Source: an alpha proteobacterium L41A
Lineage (GTDB): Bacteria; Pseudomonadota; Alphaproteobacteria; Caulobacterales; Caulobacteraceae
NCBI GenBank assembly: GCA_000335735.1
Contig: AMYY01000018.1
Location: 1-64,000, forward strand
Length of the DNA stretch: 64,000 nucleotides
Direction of reading: 5' to 3'
The notes under the pieces are model-generated. The model saw nothing but the letters and a program-made list of their open reading frames with translations. It was not told where the DNA came from and made no database searches. Position numbers and translations under genes: made by a program. Positions 37,737 to 46,526 of the stretch are shown here, piece after piece (within the stretch, counting starts at the first letter, position 1; the number at the start of each line of letters is the position of its first letter).

Positions 37737-39997
37737 GCTCCGATCAAGGCGAACTCCGGCGGCGCGTCTGCGACATGGCGCGGCTCGCGGCTGGCGACCG
37801 CTTGCAGTGTCATGCTGGACCCATCCCACAGCCGACGTTCGCCGCCGAGGATGAAGTCGATCTGGCGGCCGCTGGGCGTCGCCGAGAAGCTGCGGCGCGA
37901 ATAGGTCAGCGGATCGAAATATTCGACGGGCACATCGGCCAGCATGGCGGAAAAGGTTCCGCGCTCGATCCTGAGCGGCTGAGCCAGGGTGAAGCTGACC
38001 CGGTCGCAGATCATCGAACAGCCCGTCAGCAGGCCCAGCCGCCAGTTCGAACTGATCGCCGCCTGATCCATCGACAGGAACCGGCCCTCGATCCGGGTCG
38101 ACCCCATCCCCGCCTCGCCAACCAGGCGCAGGCCCGGCCGCAGGGTCCAGTCGCCACCCAAGGCATAGAAGCTGGTCCGTGACGGCAGGGCGAAGTCGGA
38201 TCCGCCCGGCAAGAAGGCGCCCAAAGGCCCGAGCCGTTCATCCAAGGCGCCGACACTGAACGAAAGACCGCCCTCCGCTCCGCGCCATCCGATCGCCGCG
38301 CGACTGTAGGTCGAGACGTCCTGCTCGACACGACGCAGCGGCATCCGGCGATCGCCGCCGCCGCTTTCGCCCGAGACCGTCACCGCACCGAACCGCATGG
38401 CGCCGCGCATGGCATGGTCGGCCTGGGCCAGGGCGGTGAAACCATCGCCCGCCGCGCCGTTGAATGGCGATGTCGCCCCGCCCTTTCCTTGCCAGACCGA
38501 GAAGTTCATCCGGCCCGTGGCGATGTCCAGCATCGCCTCCTGACGCGGTTCGTCCCCCATCCAGGGCGCGTCATAGAGATCGTGACGAGGCGCGATCGGC
38601 TCGGGTCGGGCGCTGGGTTGGGCCGCGATCAGGTTCAATCGACCGCCGCCCGGCAGGGCCAGGGTGGTGGTCGCCGTGGTGTTCTGCTCAAACGGCGCCG
38701 CCTGATAGGATCGGCTCGGCGCAGTCGGATAGGCGCCGCCCAGCTGGACGGCGAACATCCGATCATAGGCGTCGTACAGCACCGTGTTCAGCGCCGTCTG
38801 CCGACCGAAAGCGTCCCCGAACGCCGCGCCGACGAAGCTGCCCGGTTCGCTCATGCTGACGATGGAGCTTCCGTCCGCCATCGGCGTCGAGGTCGTTCCG
38901 ACCGGTCTGAACGCGCCGGCCATGTCCAGCAGGCCGCGCCCATAGACGATGTCCGTGCCGGGATCACCGGCGTCGCGTGCGGTCGTCAGCAAGATATCCA
39001 GAGCCGCGCGTGCCGTCAGATTGGGGAAGGCCTGCATCAGCAAGGCGAGCGCGCCGGACACATGCGGGGCCGAGAAGGATGTGCCGTTGACACGCCAGCA
39101 CGACGTGCCCTCACACCCTGTGATCACATCTTCGCCCGGGGCTGAAATATACCCGGCCGCCGTATCCCCTGCCCGGTTCGAGAAGCTGGACATGACATCG
39201 GTCGCGCCGTGCGATCCGACCGCGATGACGCTGCCGGCGAAACGTGGGTCAATGGCGTAACGCGCGGGCCAGCCCGGATTGGCGTTTCCGTCATTGCCCG
39301 ACGAAGCAACGATCACGGCGCCCGAGTTGACCGCGCGCAGCAGCGCCGCCTCGAATGCCGAGCCCAGCCGCCCATCGCCGCCCAGCGACATGTTGATGAT
39401 CTTGACGCCATTGGCGACGGCGTAGTCCAGCGCGCGTACCAGATCCGAACTGCTGAAACAGACGTCCGTGTTCTTGTCCGTGCAGTCGGAGATGTCGGTG
39501 CGGATCGACAGGATGGTCGAGTTGTACGCCACCCCGATCGTACCAAACCCGTTGAAGTTCGAGGCGATCACGCCTGACACCCGCGTGCCGTGACTGCTTG
39601 AGGCCACATAGGGCGTGTTGCGTCCCACAACCACGTCGGTCGAGGCGCTGGAAATGCGTCCCTCCAGCTCAGGCAGGGTGTTGGCGATGCCGGAATCGAC
39701 GACGGCGACGGTGACGCCAGCTCCGGTCGCCCCGGCCTGCCAGGCGGATTGGACCTTCATATTGGCCAGGCCGTAGCTGCGCAGATACTCGCTCGACGTG
39801 ACCGAAGGAGGCGGAGGCGGTGGTGATGGTGGGGGAGGAGGCGGCGGGGGAGGAGGCGGGGGCGGTGGGGGCGGAGGAACAGGGGGCGTGATCGCGCCGC
39901 CGCCGCCTCCACCACCACCGCCGCCGCAACCGGCCAGCGGTAAAAACAGCAGACCCAGACCCAGGACCACCGCTCCGCGAAGCTTCAATCCGTTCAC
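37718..39997 (-). CDS. Subtilisin-like (S8) serine protease lipoprotein with autotransporter-like C-terminal domain (759 aa)
   Basis: A GTG start at 39997 with a GGGAGGG ribosome site begins a lipoprotein signal (lipobox LAGC, Cys 24). A run of about ten glycines and two long proline runs (to about residue 64) form a stiff linker. The S8 domain has the full triad: D101 in VAVVDSGIA, H136 in SSHGTRVSGVIASN and S307 in NGTSFSAPHVSGALALL. From about 400 to the end the sequence alternates aromatic and polar residues, contains GWRGAEGGLSFSVGALDERL and YALGGDWTLRPGLRLVGEAG, and ends in Phe (AWRRRF), like an outer-membrane beta-barrel. Substrate unknown; cell-surface or periplasmic action is likely. 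Confidence 0.88.
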   Translation of the reverse strand: MNGLKLRGAVVLGLGLLFLPLAGCGGGGGGGGGGAITPPVPPPPPPPPPPPPPPPPPSPPPPPPSVTSSEYLRSYGLANMKVQSAWQAGATGAGVTVAVVDSGIANTLPELEGRISSASTDVVVGRNTPYVASSSHGTRVSGVIASNFNGFGTIGVAYNSTILSIRTDISDCTDKNTDVCFSSSDLVRALDYAVANGVKIINMSLGGDGRLGSAFEAALLRAVNSGAVIVASSGNDGNANPGWPARYAIDPRFAGSVIAVGSHGATDVMSSFSNRAGDTAAGYISAPGEDVITGCEGTSCWRVNGTSFSAPHVSGALALLMQAFPNLTARAALDILLTTARDAGDPGTDIVYGRGLLDMAGAFRPVGTTSTPMADGSSIVSMSEPGSFVGAAFGDAFGRQTALNTVLYDAYDRMFAVQLGGAYPTAPSRSYQAAPFEQNTTATTTLALPGGGRLNLIAAQPSARPEPIAPRHDLYDAPWMGDEPRQEAMLDIATGRMNFSVWQGKGGATSPFNGAAGDGFTALAQADHAMRGAMRFGAVTVSGESGGGDRRMPLRRVEQDVSTYSRAAIGWRGAEGGLSFSVGALDERLGPLGAFLPGGSDFALPSRTSFYALGGDWTLRPGLRLVGEAGMGSTRIEGRFLSMDQAAISSNWRLGLLTGCSMICDRVSFTLAQPLRIERGTFSAMLADVPVEYFDPLTYSRRSFSATPSGRQIDFILGGERRLWDGSSMTLQAVASREPRHVADAPPEFALIGAWRRRF
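39804..39925 (-). repeat. GC-rich low-complexity tract coding for Gly and Pro runs
   Basis: Tandem GGN and CCN codons on the minus strand encode about ten glycines, then about 17 and 6 prolines separated by one serine, near the N-terminus of the S8 protease. The repeated triplets could slip during replication, changing linker length in units of one residue without breaking frame. Confidence 0.8.
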
Positions 39998-40051
39998 GCC
40001 TACCCTCCCATACTCGAGGCTGCTTCCCGCAGCCTTCGCACCAGTAACGCC

Positions 40052-40951
40052 CTAATTCTTTAACGCTTTATCGAATGTCGCCAGCAGCTTGGACCAGCCG
40101 TCCTTGGCGTCCGCTTCCGAGTAGCTGGCGCGGTAGTCGGCGTGGAAGCCGTGCTGGGCGTCGGGATAGACGACGATCTGGCTGCCGGTCTGGCCGGCGC
40201 GGGCCAGGGCTTCGCGCATCCGTTCGACGCTGGCCAGCGGGATGCCCTGGTCCTTGCCGCCGTACAGGCCGAGCACCGGCGCCTTCAGATCGTCGGCGAT
40301 GTCGACCGGCCAGGGTTGGCCCGATGAGATCTGAACAGGCGTTGCTTCTGCCGCGGGCGCCAAACGGCCGTACCAAGCCACGCCCGCGCCGATGGCGGCG
40401 AAGCGCGCCGCCGCCTGCCACACCACCTTGCCGCCCCAGCAGTAGCCAGTGATGCCGACCTTGCCGTCCTTGGACCACGACTGCTGGCTGGCCCATTCCA
40501 GGGTCGCCGATAGGTCGCCCATCACCTGCTCATAGTTGGCCGCCCCGACGATCTGCATGATCCGCTCCATGTCGGACAGCGGCGCGGGATCCTCGACCCG
40601 GACGAAGAAGGCCGGCGCAATGGCGGCGTATCCCTGCTTGGCCAAACGGCGGCAAATGTCGCGGATATATTCGTGGACGCCGAAGATCTCGGACACCACC
40701 ACGACCACCGGGAAAGGCCCGTCGCCCGCCGGCCGGGCGACATAGGCCGGAAGCTGGAACCCGTCCGGCGCGGCATAGGTCACCGTCTCGGTGGACAGGC
40801 CCTCGGCGTCGGTCGTGATGGGCTTGGCTTCCTGGGCCAGGGCCGCGACCGCATAGCCAGAAAACAGCAAGCCCCCCAAGGCGCCCAGAGTTCGACGGCT
40901 CAGCTTGAGGTCATCGGCGGTCTGGCCTTCGGGGCGGATCAGCACGGTCAT
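40052..40951 (-). CDS. Dienelactone hydrolase family protein, probably exported (299 aa)
   Basis: An alpha/beta hydrolase of the DLH family, whose members open lactones or other esters using a Cys-Asp-His triad. VVVVVSEIFGVHEYIRDICR, GYAAIAPAFFVR, GKVGITGYCWGGKVVWQAAA with Cys at about 171, VLGLYGGKDQGIP with the aspartate and YPDAQHGFHADYR with the histidine are all visible. A twin-arginine-like segment (LSRRTLGALGGLLFSGYAVA) near residue 20 suggests export as a folded protein. ATG at 40951 is preferred because GGAG lies six bases before it. It stands alone in its orientation group; substrate unknown. Confidence 0.9.
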   Translation of the reverse strand: MTVLIRPEGQTADDLKLSRRTLGALGGLLFSGYAVAALAQEAKPITTDAEGLSTETVTYAAPDGFQLPAYVARPAGDGPFPVVVVVSEIFGVHEYIRDICRRLAKQGYAAIAPAFFVRVEDPAPLSDMERIMQIVGAANYEQVMGDLSATLEWASQQSWSKDGKVGITGYCWGGKVVWQAAARFAAIGAGVAWYGRLAPAAEATPVQISSGQPWPVDIADDLKAPVLGLYGGKDQGIPLASVERMREALARAGQTGSQIVVYPDAQHGFHADYRASYSEADAKDGWSKLLATFDKALKN

Positions 40952-41096
40952 GGGACGCTCCAACGCAGTAAAGGCGTCAGAGCATCACGGCCGAAGACAG
41001 CCGTCCAGTCACGTTAAGGCGCGATTTAAAACGGGAAGAAGGGCGCTCAAGCAGCGAGACGCCGCGCGTCGAGCGTTAGCGCCTTTCTTTCCAGCA

Positions 41097-42701
41097 TCAG
41101 TGCCGGAAGACGCGAACGCCGGTCAAGGCCATGGCGATCCCCTTTTCGTCGGCGGCGGCGATGACCTCGGCGTCGCGCATGGAGCCGCCCGGCTGGATCA
41201 CCGCCGTGGCCCCGGCCGCGACCGCTTCCAGCAGGCCGTCGGCGAAGGGGAAGAAGGCTTCGGACGCACAGGCCGAACCCTCGGCCAGGGACTGGGTCAG
41301 ACCCTTGGCTTCACCCGCCTCCTTGGCGCGGATGGCGGCGATGCGGGCGCTGTCGCGGCGGTTCATCTGGCCGGCGCCAATGCCGGCGGTCTGGCCGTCC
41401 TTGGCGTAGACGATGGCGTTGGACTTGACGTGCTTGGCCACGGTGAAGGCGAACAGCATGTCCTGGATCTCGGTCGGCGTCGGCTGGCGCTTCGTCACGA
41501 TCTTCAGGTCCGATGGCTTGATCAGCGACCGGTCGCGGCTCTGGACCAGGAAGCCGCCGGCGACCGAGCGGAATACCTCGCCCGCGCCGTGGGGGTCAGG
41601 CAGGCCGTCCGTGATCAGCAGGCGCAGGTTCTTCTTGGCCGCGAAGACGGCCTTGGCCTCGTCGTCGGCGCCGGGGGCGATGACGACCTCGGTGAAGATG
41701 CCGGTGATGGCGCGGGCGTCATCGCCGTTCAGCGGGCGGTTGACCGCGATGACGCCGCCGAAAGCCGAGACGGCGTCGCACTCCAGGGCGCGGGCGTAGG
41801 CTTCGGACAGATCACCTCCCACGGCCACGCCGCACGGGTTGGCGTGTTTGACGATAACCACGGCCGGCTGTTCGAACTCGGCCACCAGTTCATAGGCGGC
41901 GTCGGCGTCGGCGATGTTGTTGTAACCCAGCTCCTTGCCCTGGACCTGTTCGGCATAGGCCACGCCCGGACGGCGCTCGCCGGTACGGTAAAAGGCGCCC
42001 GTCTGATGCGGGTTCTCGCCGTAGCGCAGGGTCTGGGCCAGGGCGCCCGCGATCGACTTGCGGGCCGGCGCGGCATCCTCGATTTGGCCAGCGAACCAGC
42101 CGGAGACAGCGGCGTCATAGGCGGCGGTGCGCGCGAAGGCGCGGGCGGCAAGGCGCTTGCGCAGGGCCAGATCGGTCGAGCCGTCGGCCTTCAGCGCCTC
42201 TAGGATCAGACCGATGCTCTCGCCGTCGATGGCGACGGCGACATAGCCGTGGTTCTTGGAGCCCGAGCGAATCATGGCCGGGCCGCCGATGTCGATGTTC
42301 TCGACCGCCGCCTCGAAGGCGCCCCCGGCCGCGACGGTGCTTTCGAACGGATAGAGGTCGATCCAGACGATATCGATGGCGCCGATGGCGTGATCGGTCA
42401 TGGCCTGGGCATGGTCGGCGGCGTCACGCACGCCCAAGAGGCCGCCGTGAACGATGGGGTGCAGGGTCTTGACCCGGCCGTCCATCATCTCGGGGAAGCC
42501 CGTCAGATCGGCTACGTCCTTGACCGGAAGACCCAGCTTCTCGATCGCCGCGCGCGTACCGCCAGTCGAGACCAGTTCGACGCCCAGATCGTGCAGGGTG
42601 CGGGCCGCGTCCTCCAGCCCGGTCTTGTCGGACAGAGAGATCAGGGCGCGTTGCGGCTTGACCCGATCAGGGGCGGGCGGAAAGTCGGGAGCGGCGGGCA
42701 T
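41097..42701 (-). CDS. purH: Bifunctional AICAR transformylase / IMP cyclohydrolase PurH (534 aa)
   Basis: Catalyses the last two steps of de novo IMP synthesis. The N-terminal IMP cyclohydrolase domain has [40 protein letters not shown] and [19 protein letters not shown]. The C-terminal transformylase has [58 protein letters not shown] and a conserved [11 protein letters not shown]-like segment ([20 protein letters not shown]). ATG at 42701 gives the family length; an earlier TTG adds only low-complexity sequence. It follows the heparinase-like gene on the same strand after 145 bases. Confidence 0.97.
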   Translation of the reverse strand: MPAAPDFPPAPDRVKPQRALISLSDKTGLEDAARTLHDLGVELVSTGGTRAAIEKLGLPVKDVADLTGFPEMMDGRVKTLHPIVHGGLLGVRDAADHAQAMTDHAIGAIDIVWIDLYPFESTVAAGGAFEAAVENIDIGGPAMIRSGSKNHGYVAVAIDGESIGLILEALKADGSTDLALRKRLAARAFARTAAYDAAVSGWFAGQIEDAAPARKSIAGALAQTLRYGENPHQTGAFYRTGERRPGVAYAEQVQGKELGYNNIADADAAYELVAEFEQPAVVIVKHANPCGVAVGGDLSEAYARALECDAVSAFGGVIAVNRPLNGDDARAITGIFTEVVIAPGADDEAKAVFAAKKNLRLLITDGLPDPHGAGEVFRSVAGGFLVQSRDRSLIKPSDLKIVTKRQPTPTEIQDMLFAFTVAKHVKSNAIVYAKDGQTAGIGAGQMNRRDSARIAAIRAKEAGEAKGLTQSLAEGSACASEAFFPFADGLLEAVAAGATAVIQPGGSMRDAEVIAAADEKGIAMALTGVRVFRH

Positions 42702-42846
42702 GGGCGGCGTCCGTGAAGGCTGGGAGGATGGCGCGCCGTCTAGACCCAAACCGCTTCGCCGTCACCCCATGGGCGGTTTCAGAGCCTGATCGGCAGAGAT
42801 CAAATCGCTGCGCGATTTTATCGACGCCGTGAATCAGGCTCTTGCA

Positions 42847-44694
42847 TCAAGTCGGTTCGCCGCTTGCGCCGGCCGGGCTCAGCTTCCAACGGATCTTGGT
42901 CTCGCTGTCGGTGCGGGCCGAGCCGCGCACCACGATCTGAAGGGAGCGGCGGGTCAGGCCGGCGTCGATATGGACGCTGGGCTCGATGGCCACGTCCGGT
43001 CCGTCGGTCCTGAACCACCAGCCCCGGCCCGAGGCGCCGCGCAGCAGGATCGACCGCCGGTCGCGCGCCAGAGAGGCCTGCACTCCCGGCTCCAGATGGA
43101 AGCGGATGGCGTAGGGGGCCGCAATCTGGCGCACCATCTCCTTGCGGCCTGGCGTGGGGAAAAGCTTCTCTTCGGCCCGCAGTTCGTCCAGGCGCTGGTC
43201 CAGATAAAGCCGGCGCTGATGGTTCAGGCCGAACAACGCATTCCAGCCGTCGTGTTCCATCTCCAGCCAGACGGCGCCGTCGCCGTCGCGCAGGTCGGTG
43301 GTCACATGGATCGGCGGTCCGACCAGGCGCGGGCCCAAGAGCTCACCCTTCCAGCCGCCCAGCGGTTCGTTCAGCGATCGCTCGCCCAAGGTCAGGGTCG
43401 AATGGGCCGGCGTCAGCCGCAGGGCGTGGCGGTCGGTCGAGGCCGGCGTCCACCCCGAGCCGGTCACCAGACGATCCTTGCCGCAAGCGATCTCCAGCGC
43501 CAGCGGCTGGGCGCAGGCGGCCGCCCCCCAGGCGTCGCGCGCCGGCGGGGCGGTGTCGGCGATGATGGTCAGCAGGGGGCTGGCGATGCGCGTCAGGCCG
43601 GCGACCGCACCGGTCGCTGCAGGCGCGTCGTCGCTACTGGCCATCGCTTCGTCGTCGTGGGCGCGGGCGGCCGCGACGCGTTCAATGGTGGACGGGCCGC
43701 CGCCCTGGAAGCTGGCCAGACGACCATCGGGCAAGGTCAGCAGGCGCAGGCCCCGCGTCAGCCGGGCGATGGCGGCAGATACGCTTTCAGGCGTCGGTTC
43801 GGACAGTTGCGACAGGGCGTCGTCCAGCGTCAGCAGGTCGAGCAGCAGCTCAAGCCCCGCCTCGGGACTGCGCGACGCGTGGCCGCCGTCGGCCTGCACC
43901 GTGGTCTTCAAAGCGGCGTCCAGCCGCAACAACGCGCGGCGACGCAAGGCCTGCCCTGGCGCCCCCGCCAACACGCAGCCGCCGATGGCCGCCGCCGTCA
44001 ACCGCTCGGCCCGGCTGGCAAGACCGCCGGGCGGGCGCAGCAGCTGTCGGGTCTGGCGCGCCAGACTGTCGGCCAGTTTCAGTCGCTCGGCCTCGGTCGC
44101 AACGGCGCCCATCCGCCGTGCGCCGCACGCCAGATTGACGACCCGCCGCGCCAGAATTTCCGGTCCCCAGGCGAAGGGCGACCACCGTGCAAAGGCGTCG
44201 GCCCAGGCCAGGGTCAGACGCAGCGCCTCGCGCGCCCCACGGTCGCCTTGAGCCATCAAGGCCGGCAACCAGGCGAAGGCGTGAAGCTCGACCGCGAATG
44301 GCCGCGAGGGACTGGGCCGGTTCCACGGATCGGTCGGCGGCTCGACCTCCATCGAGGCGCCGGCCAGCATGAAACGCCCGGCTAGGACATTGCGCCCCGG
44401 CGCCGGATCATGAGGGCGGAAATCGCGCGGCGTGGCGGCGAACGCCGTCACCTTGCCCCCGCCCAGCGGCGTCCCCAGCGTCAGGCCGTAGCCGGGCAGG
44501 CCGTAAAGCTCGATCCACAGCTGCCGCGTCGCCAGTCGGCCGGCGATGGCAGGCCACAGGCCGGGTCCTGCGATCGTGTCGCCCGACCGCACCGGCGTGC
44601 GCACCGGGGCGCCAGGCAGGCCGGGGATCTGACCCGAGGCGACGTCCAGCGTCGTTTCCTGGCCCCGCGGGGCGAAGGGACCGAGCGGGCTCAC
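42847..44694 (-). CDS. Heparinase II/III family protein (615 aa)
   Basis: A predicted polysaccharide lyase-type protein. The N-terminal half is a helical toroid-like region (NRPSPSRPFAVELHAFAWLP, WSPFAWGPEILARRVVNLAC, VQADGGHASRSPEAGLELLL, LPDGRLASFQGGGPSTIER); the C-terminal half is beta-rich (HDGWNALFGLNHQRRLYLDQ, YAIRFHLEPGVQASLARDRR). In alphaproteobacteria a gene of this family is commonly found between rsmB and purH, as here, and its role in the cell is still poorly defined. No export signal is visible. The start is GTG at 44694, overlapping the rpe stop (GTGA). Confidence 0.88.
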   Translation of the reverse strand: MSPLGPFAPRGQETTLDVASGQIPGLPGAPVRTPVRSGDTIAGPGLWPAIAGRLATRQLWIELYGLPGYGLTLGTPLGGGKVTAFAATPRDFRPHDPAPGRNVLAGRFMLAGASMEVEPPTDPWNRPSPSRPFAVELHAFAWLPALMAQGDRGAREALRLTLAWADAFARWSPFAWGPEILARRVVNLACGARRMGAVATEAERLKLADSLARQTRQLLRPPGGLASRAERLTAAAIGGCVLAGAPGQALRRRALLRLDAALKTTVQADGGHASRSPEAGLELLLDLLTLDDALSQLSEPTPESVSAAIARLTRGLRLLTLPDGRLASFQGGGPSTIERVAAARAHDDEAMASSDDAPAATGAVAGLTRIASPLLTIIADTAPPARDAWGAAACAQPLALEIACGKDRLVTGSGWTPASTDRHALRLTPAHSTLTLGERSLNEPLGGWKGELLGPRLVGPPIHVTTDLRDGDGAVWLEMEHDGWNALFGLNHQRRLYLDQRLDELRAEEKLFPTPGRKEMVRQIAAPYAIRFHLEPGVQASLARDRRSILLRGASGRGWWFRTDGPDVAIEPSVHIDAGLTRRSLQIVVRGSARTDSETKIRWKLSPAGASGEPT

Positions 44695-45365
44695 GAGAGG
44701 CTCGGAGCAGCCGGCGCGGCTTTCAGGGCGGCGATGTTGGTCGCGTAATCGCCCTTGAACACGAACGACCCAGCGACCAGCGCGTCGGCCCCAGCGGCGA
44801 CACAGGCTGCGGCGTTGGCGGAGGTCACGCCGCCGTCCACCTGAAGGTGAGCCGACGAACCGGCGCGGTCGAGAATGGCCCGCGCGCCCGCAATCTTCTT
44901 CAGCGAACTGTCGATGAACTTCTGACCGCCAAAGCCCGGATTGACCGACATGATCAGCACCAGATCGACCAGATCGACCACCTCTTCCAGGATCGACAGC
45001 GGCGTCGCCGGATTGAAAACGACGCCCGCCTTGGCGCCCAGCTGGCGAATGCGACCCAGGGTGCGATGCAGGTGCGGACCGCTTTCAGGATGGACGGTCA
45101 GAACGTCGGCGCCCGCCTCGCGGAACGCCTCCAGCCAAGGATCCACCGGCGCGACCATCAGATGCACGTCGAACGGCAGCGTCGTGTGCGGCCTGATCGC
45201 CTTCACGATGTCGGGGCCAAGCGTGATGTTCGGCACGAAATGCCCGTCCATCACATCGACGTGGATCCAGTCGGCGCCCGCCGCCTCCAGCGCACGGACT
45301 TCTTTACCCAGCCGCGCGAAATCGCTGGCGAGGATCGACGGGCAGATCAGAGGGGTAACGGCCAT
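44691..45365 (-). CDS. rpe: Ribulose-phosphate 3-epimerase (224 aa)
   Basis: Interconverts ribulose-5-phosphate and xylulose-5-phosphate. MAVTPLICPSILASDFARLG, WIHVDVMDGHFVPNITLGPD, FDVHLMVAPVDPWLEAF, LVLIMSVNPGFGGQKFIDSS, LQVDGGVTSANAAACVAAGA and DALVAGSFVFK are standard Rpe segments, with the metal-binding His and Asp of the barrel present. ATG at 45365 is chosen because it matches the family N-terminus; the upstream extension is basic and unlike Rpe. It is coupled to the heparinase-like gene. Confidence 0.96.
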   Translation of the reverse strand: MAVTPLICPSILASDFARLGKEVRALEAAGADWIHVDVMDGHFVPNITLGPDIVKAIRPHTTLPFDVHLMVAPVDPWLEAFREAGADVLTVHPESGPHLHRTLGRIRQLGAKAGVVFNPATPLSILEEVVDLVDLVLIMSVNPGFGGQKFIDSSLKKIAGARAILDRAGSSAHLQVDGGVTSANAAACVAAGADALVAGSFVFKGDYATNIAALKAAPAAPSLS

Positions 45366-45470
45366 GGCCTTCCGGATAAGGCGCAGCGTCCGCCGGAGCA
45401 ACCGACTTGGCGAGAACGCCTCGACATGTTCTACTCTTGTTCACGCCAAATCTGCGCAGGAAGTCCTGTT

Positions 45471-46526
45471 ATGTCGATGCAAGACCCGTCCGCCGCCGAG
45501 CCCGTTCGGGTGTTCGAGGACGGCTCAGGCGACCGCTTTCTGATCTATGGCGCGCATGACGGCGCACGGGTCGAAATCCGCTTCGACGGTGATGCGCTGT
45601 GGATGAGCCAAGCGCAGATAGCGAGCCTGTTTGGCCGGGATGTCTCAGTCATATCAAGGCATATCGCGGCAATTCTGGAAGAGGGCGAGTTGGGCGAGGC
45701 CGCCGATTTGCATTTTATGCAAATTAAGGGTCCCGCTGATCGGACCGTCAGAGCATACAGCCTCGATATGGTGATCTCGGTCGGCTACCGGGTCAGTTCT
45801 TCTCAGGCGACACTGTTCCGTCGGTGGGCCACCGCCGTGCTGATCCGGTTCGCCACGCGCGGGTTCGTGGTCGATGTGGAGCGAATGAAGGCGGGCGGCG
45901 AGCAAAATCGCATCCGCGAACTGCGCGACATCATTCGCGACATCCGAAATGAGGAAGCCAATCTCTATGCGGAAGTCCGTCAGATCTGCAGTCTTTGCCA
46001 AGATTATGATCCCAAGTCGGACGCTTGGCGCACCTTTTACCGCAACACACAGGCCAAGCTCTGCTATGCGGTGACTAGCCACACGCCTGCGGAAGTACTG
46101 ATGCCGCGCGCCGATGCGGCGGAGCCCGACATGGGTCTTCAGACCTGGAAGGGCGAGCGAATCGCTTCGGCCGACGTGACCGTGGCTAAGAACTTCCTCG
46201 CGCCTGCGGAAGTCCGCGAGTTGAACCGCCTAACCGACGTGCTGCTGACCATATTCGAAGACCAGTTGGAGACGGGCCGTCTGACTACAATGGCCCAGGC
46301 TTCCGAGCTTCTGGACGCCCAGTTGAAAGGGTTGGGCCGCGTGGTTCTGTCCAACGGCGGACGTGTGTCCAAGGACGAAGCCGACCGCCACGCCAAGGCG
46401 GCCTACAAGGCCTTCGACATGCAGCGACGGGCGCTGGAAAAATCACGGGTGCAGCAGGAATACGCAGACCTGAGAAAAGCCGCCGACGCTCTGCCCGCTT
46501 CGAAGCGGGCGCCTAAAAAAACCTAG
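45471..46526 (+). CDS. RhuM-family protein (351 aa)
   Basis: Belongs to the virulence RhuM family, named from a Salmonella pathogenicity-island gene of unknown function. Family features are WMSQAQIASLFGRDVSVISR then HIAAILEEGEL (a helix-turn-helix-like N-terminus), the middle SVGYRVSSSQATLFRRWATA, and the C-terminal FYRNTQAKLCYAVTSHTPAE and SKDEADRHAKAAYKAF. It reads against the flanking rpe and rsmB genes, and its TAG stop overlaps the rsmB TAG stop in a shared CTAG. ATG at 45471 follows AGGA. RhuM proteins are patchily distributed and often near mobile or defence genes, suggesting insertion here. Confidence 0.88.
   Translation: MSMQDPSAAEPVRVFEDGSGDRFLIYGAHDGARVEIRFDGDALWMSQAQIASLFGRDVSVISRHIAAILEEGELGEAADLHFMQIKGPADRTVRAYSLDMVISVGYRVSSSQATLFRRWATAVLIRFATRGFVVDVERMKAGGEQNRIRELRDIIRDIRNEEANLYAEVRQICSLCQDYDPKSDAWRTFYRNTQAKLCYAVTSHTPAEVLMPRADAAEPDMGLQTWKGERIASADVTVAKNFLAPAEVRELNRLTDVLLTIFEDQLETGRLTTMAQASELLDAQLKGLGRVVLSNGGRVSKDEADRHAKAAYKAFDMQRRALEKSRVQQEYADLRKAADALPASKRAPKKT

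Noticed and set aside
41014-41029. CtrA-like box (TTAA spaced before TTAA) downstream of purH
   Set aside because: The spacing is eight bases, not the seven of the Caulobacter consensus, and it is not at a gene start.
42829-44385. Long plus-strand frame (about 518 codons) opposite the heparinase-like gene
   Set aside because: Antisense shadow in GC-rich DNA; Gln/Arg/Gly-rich and no domain.
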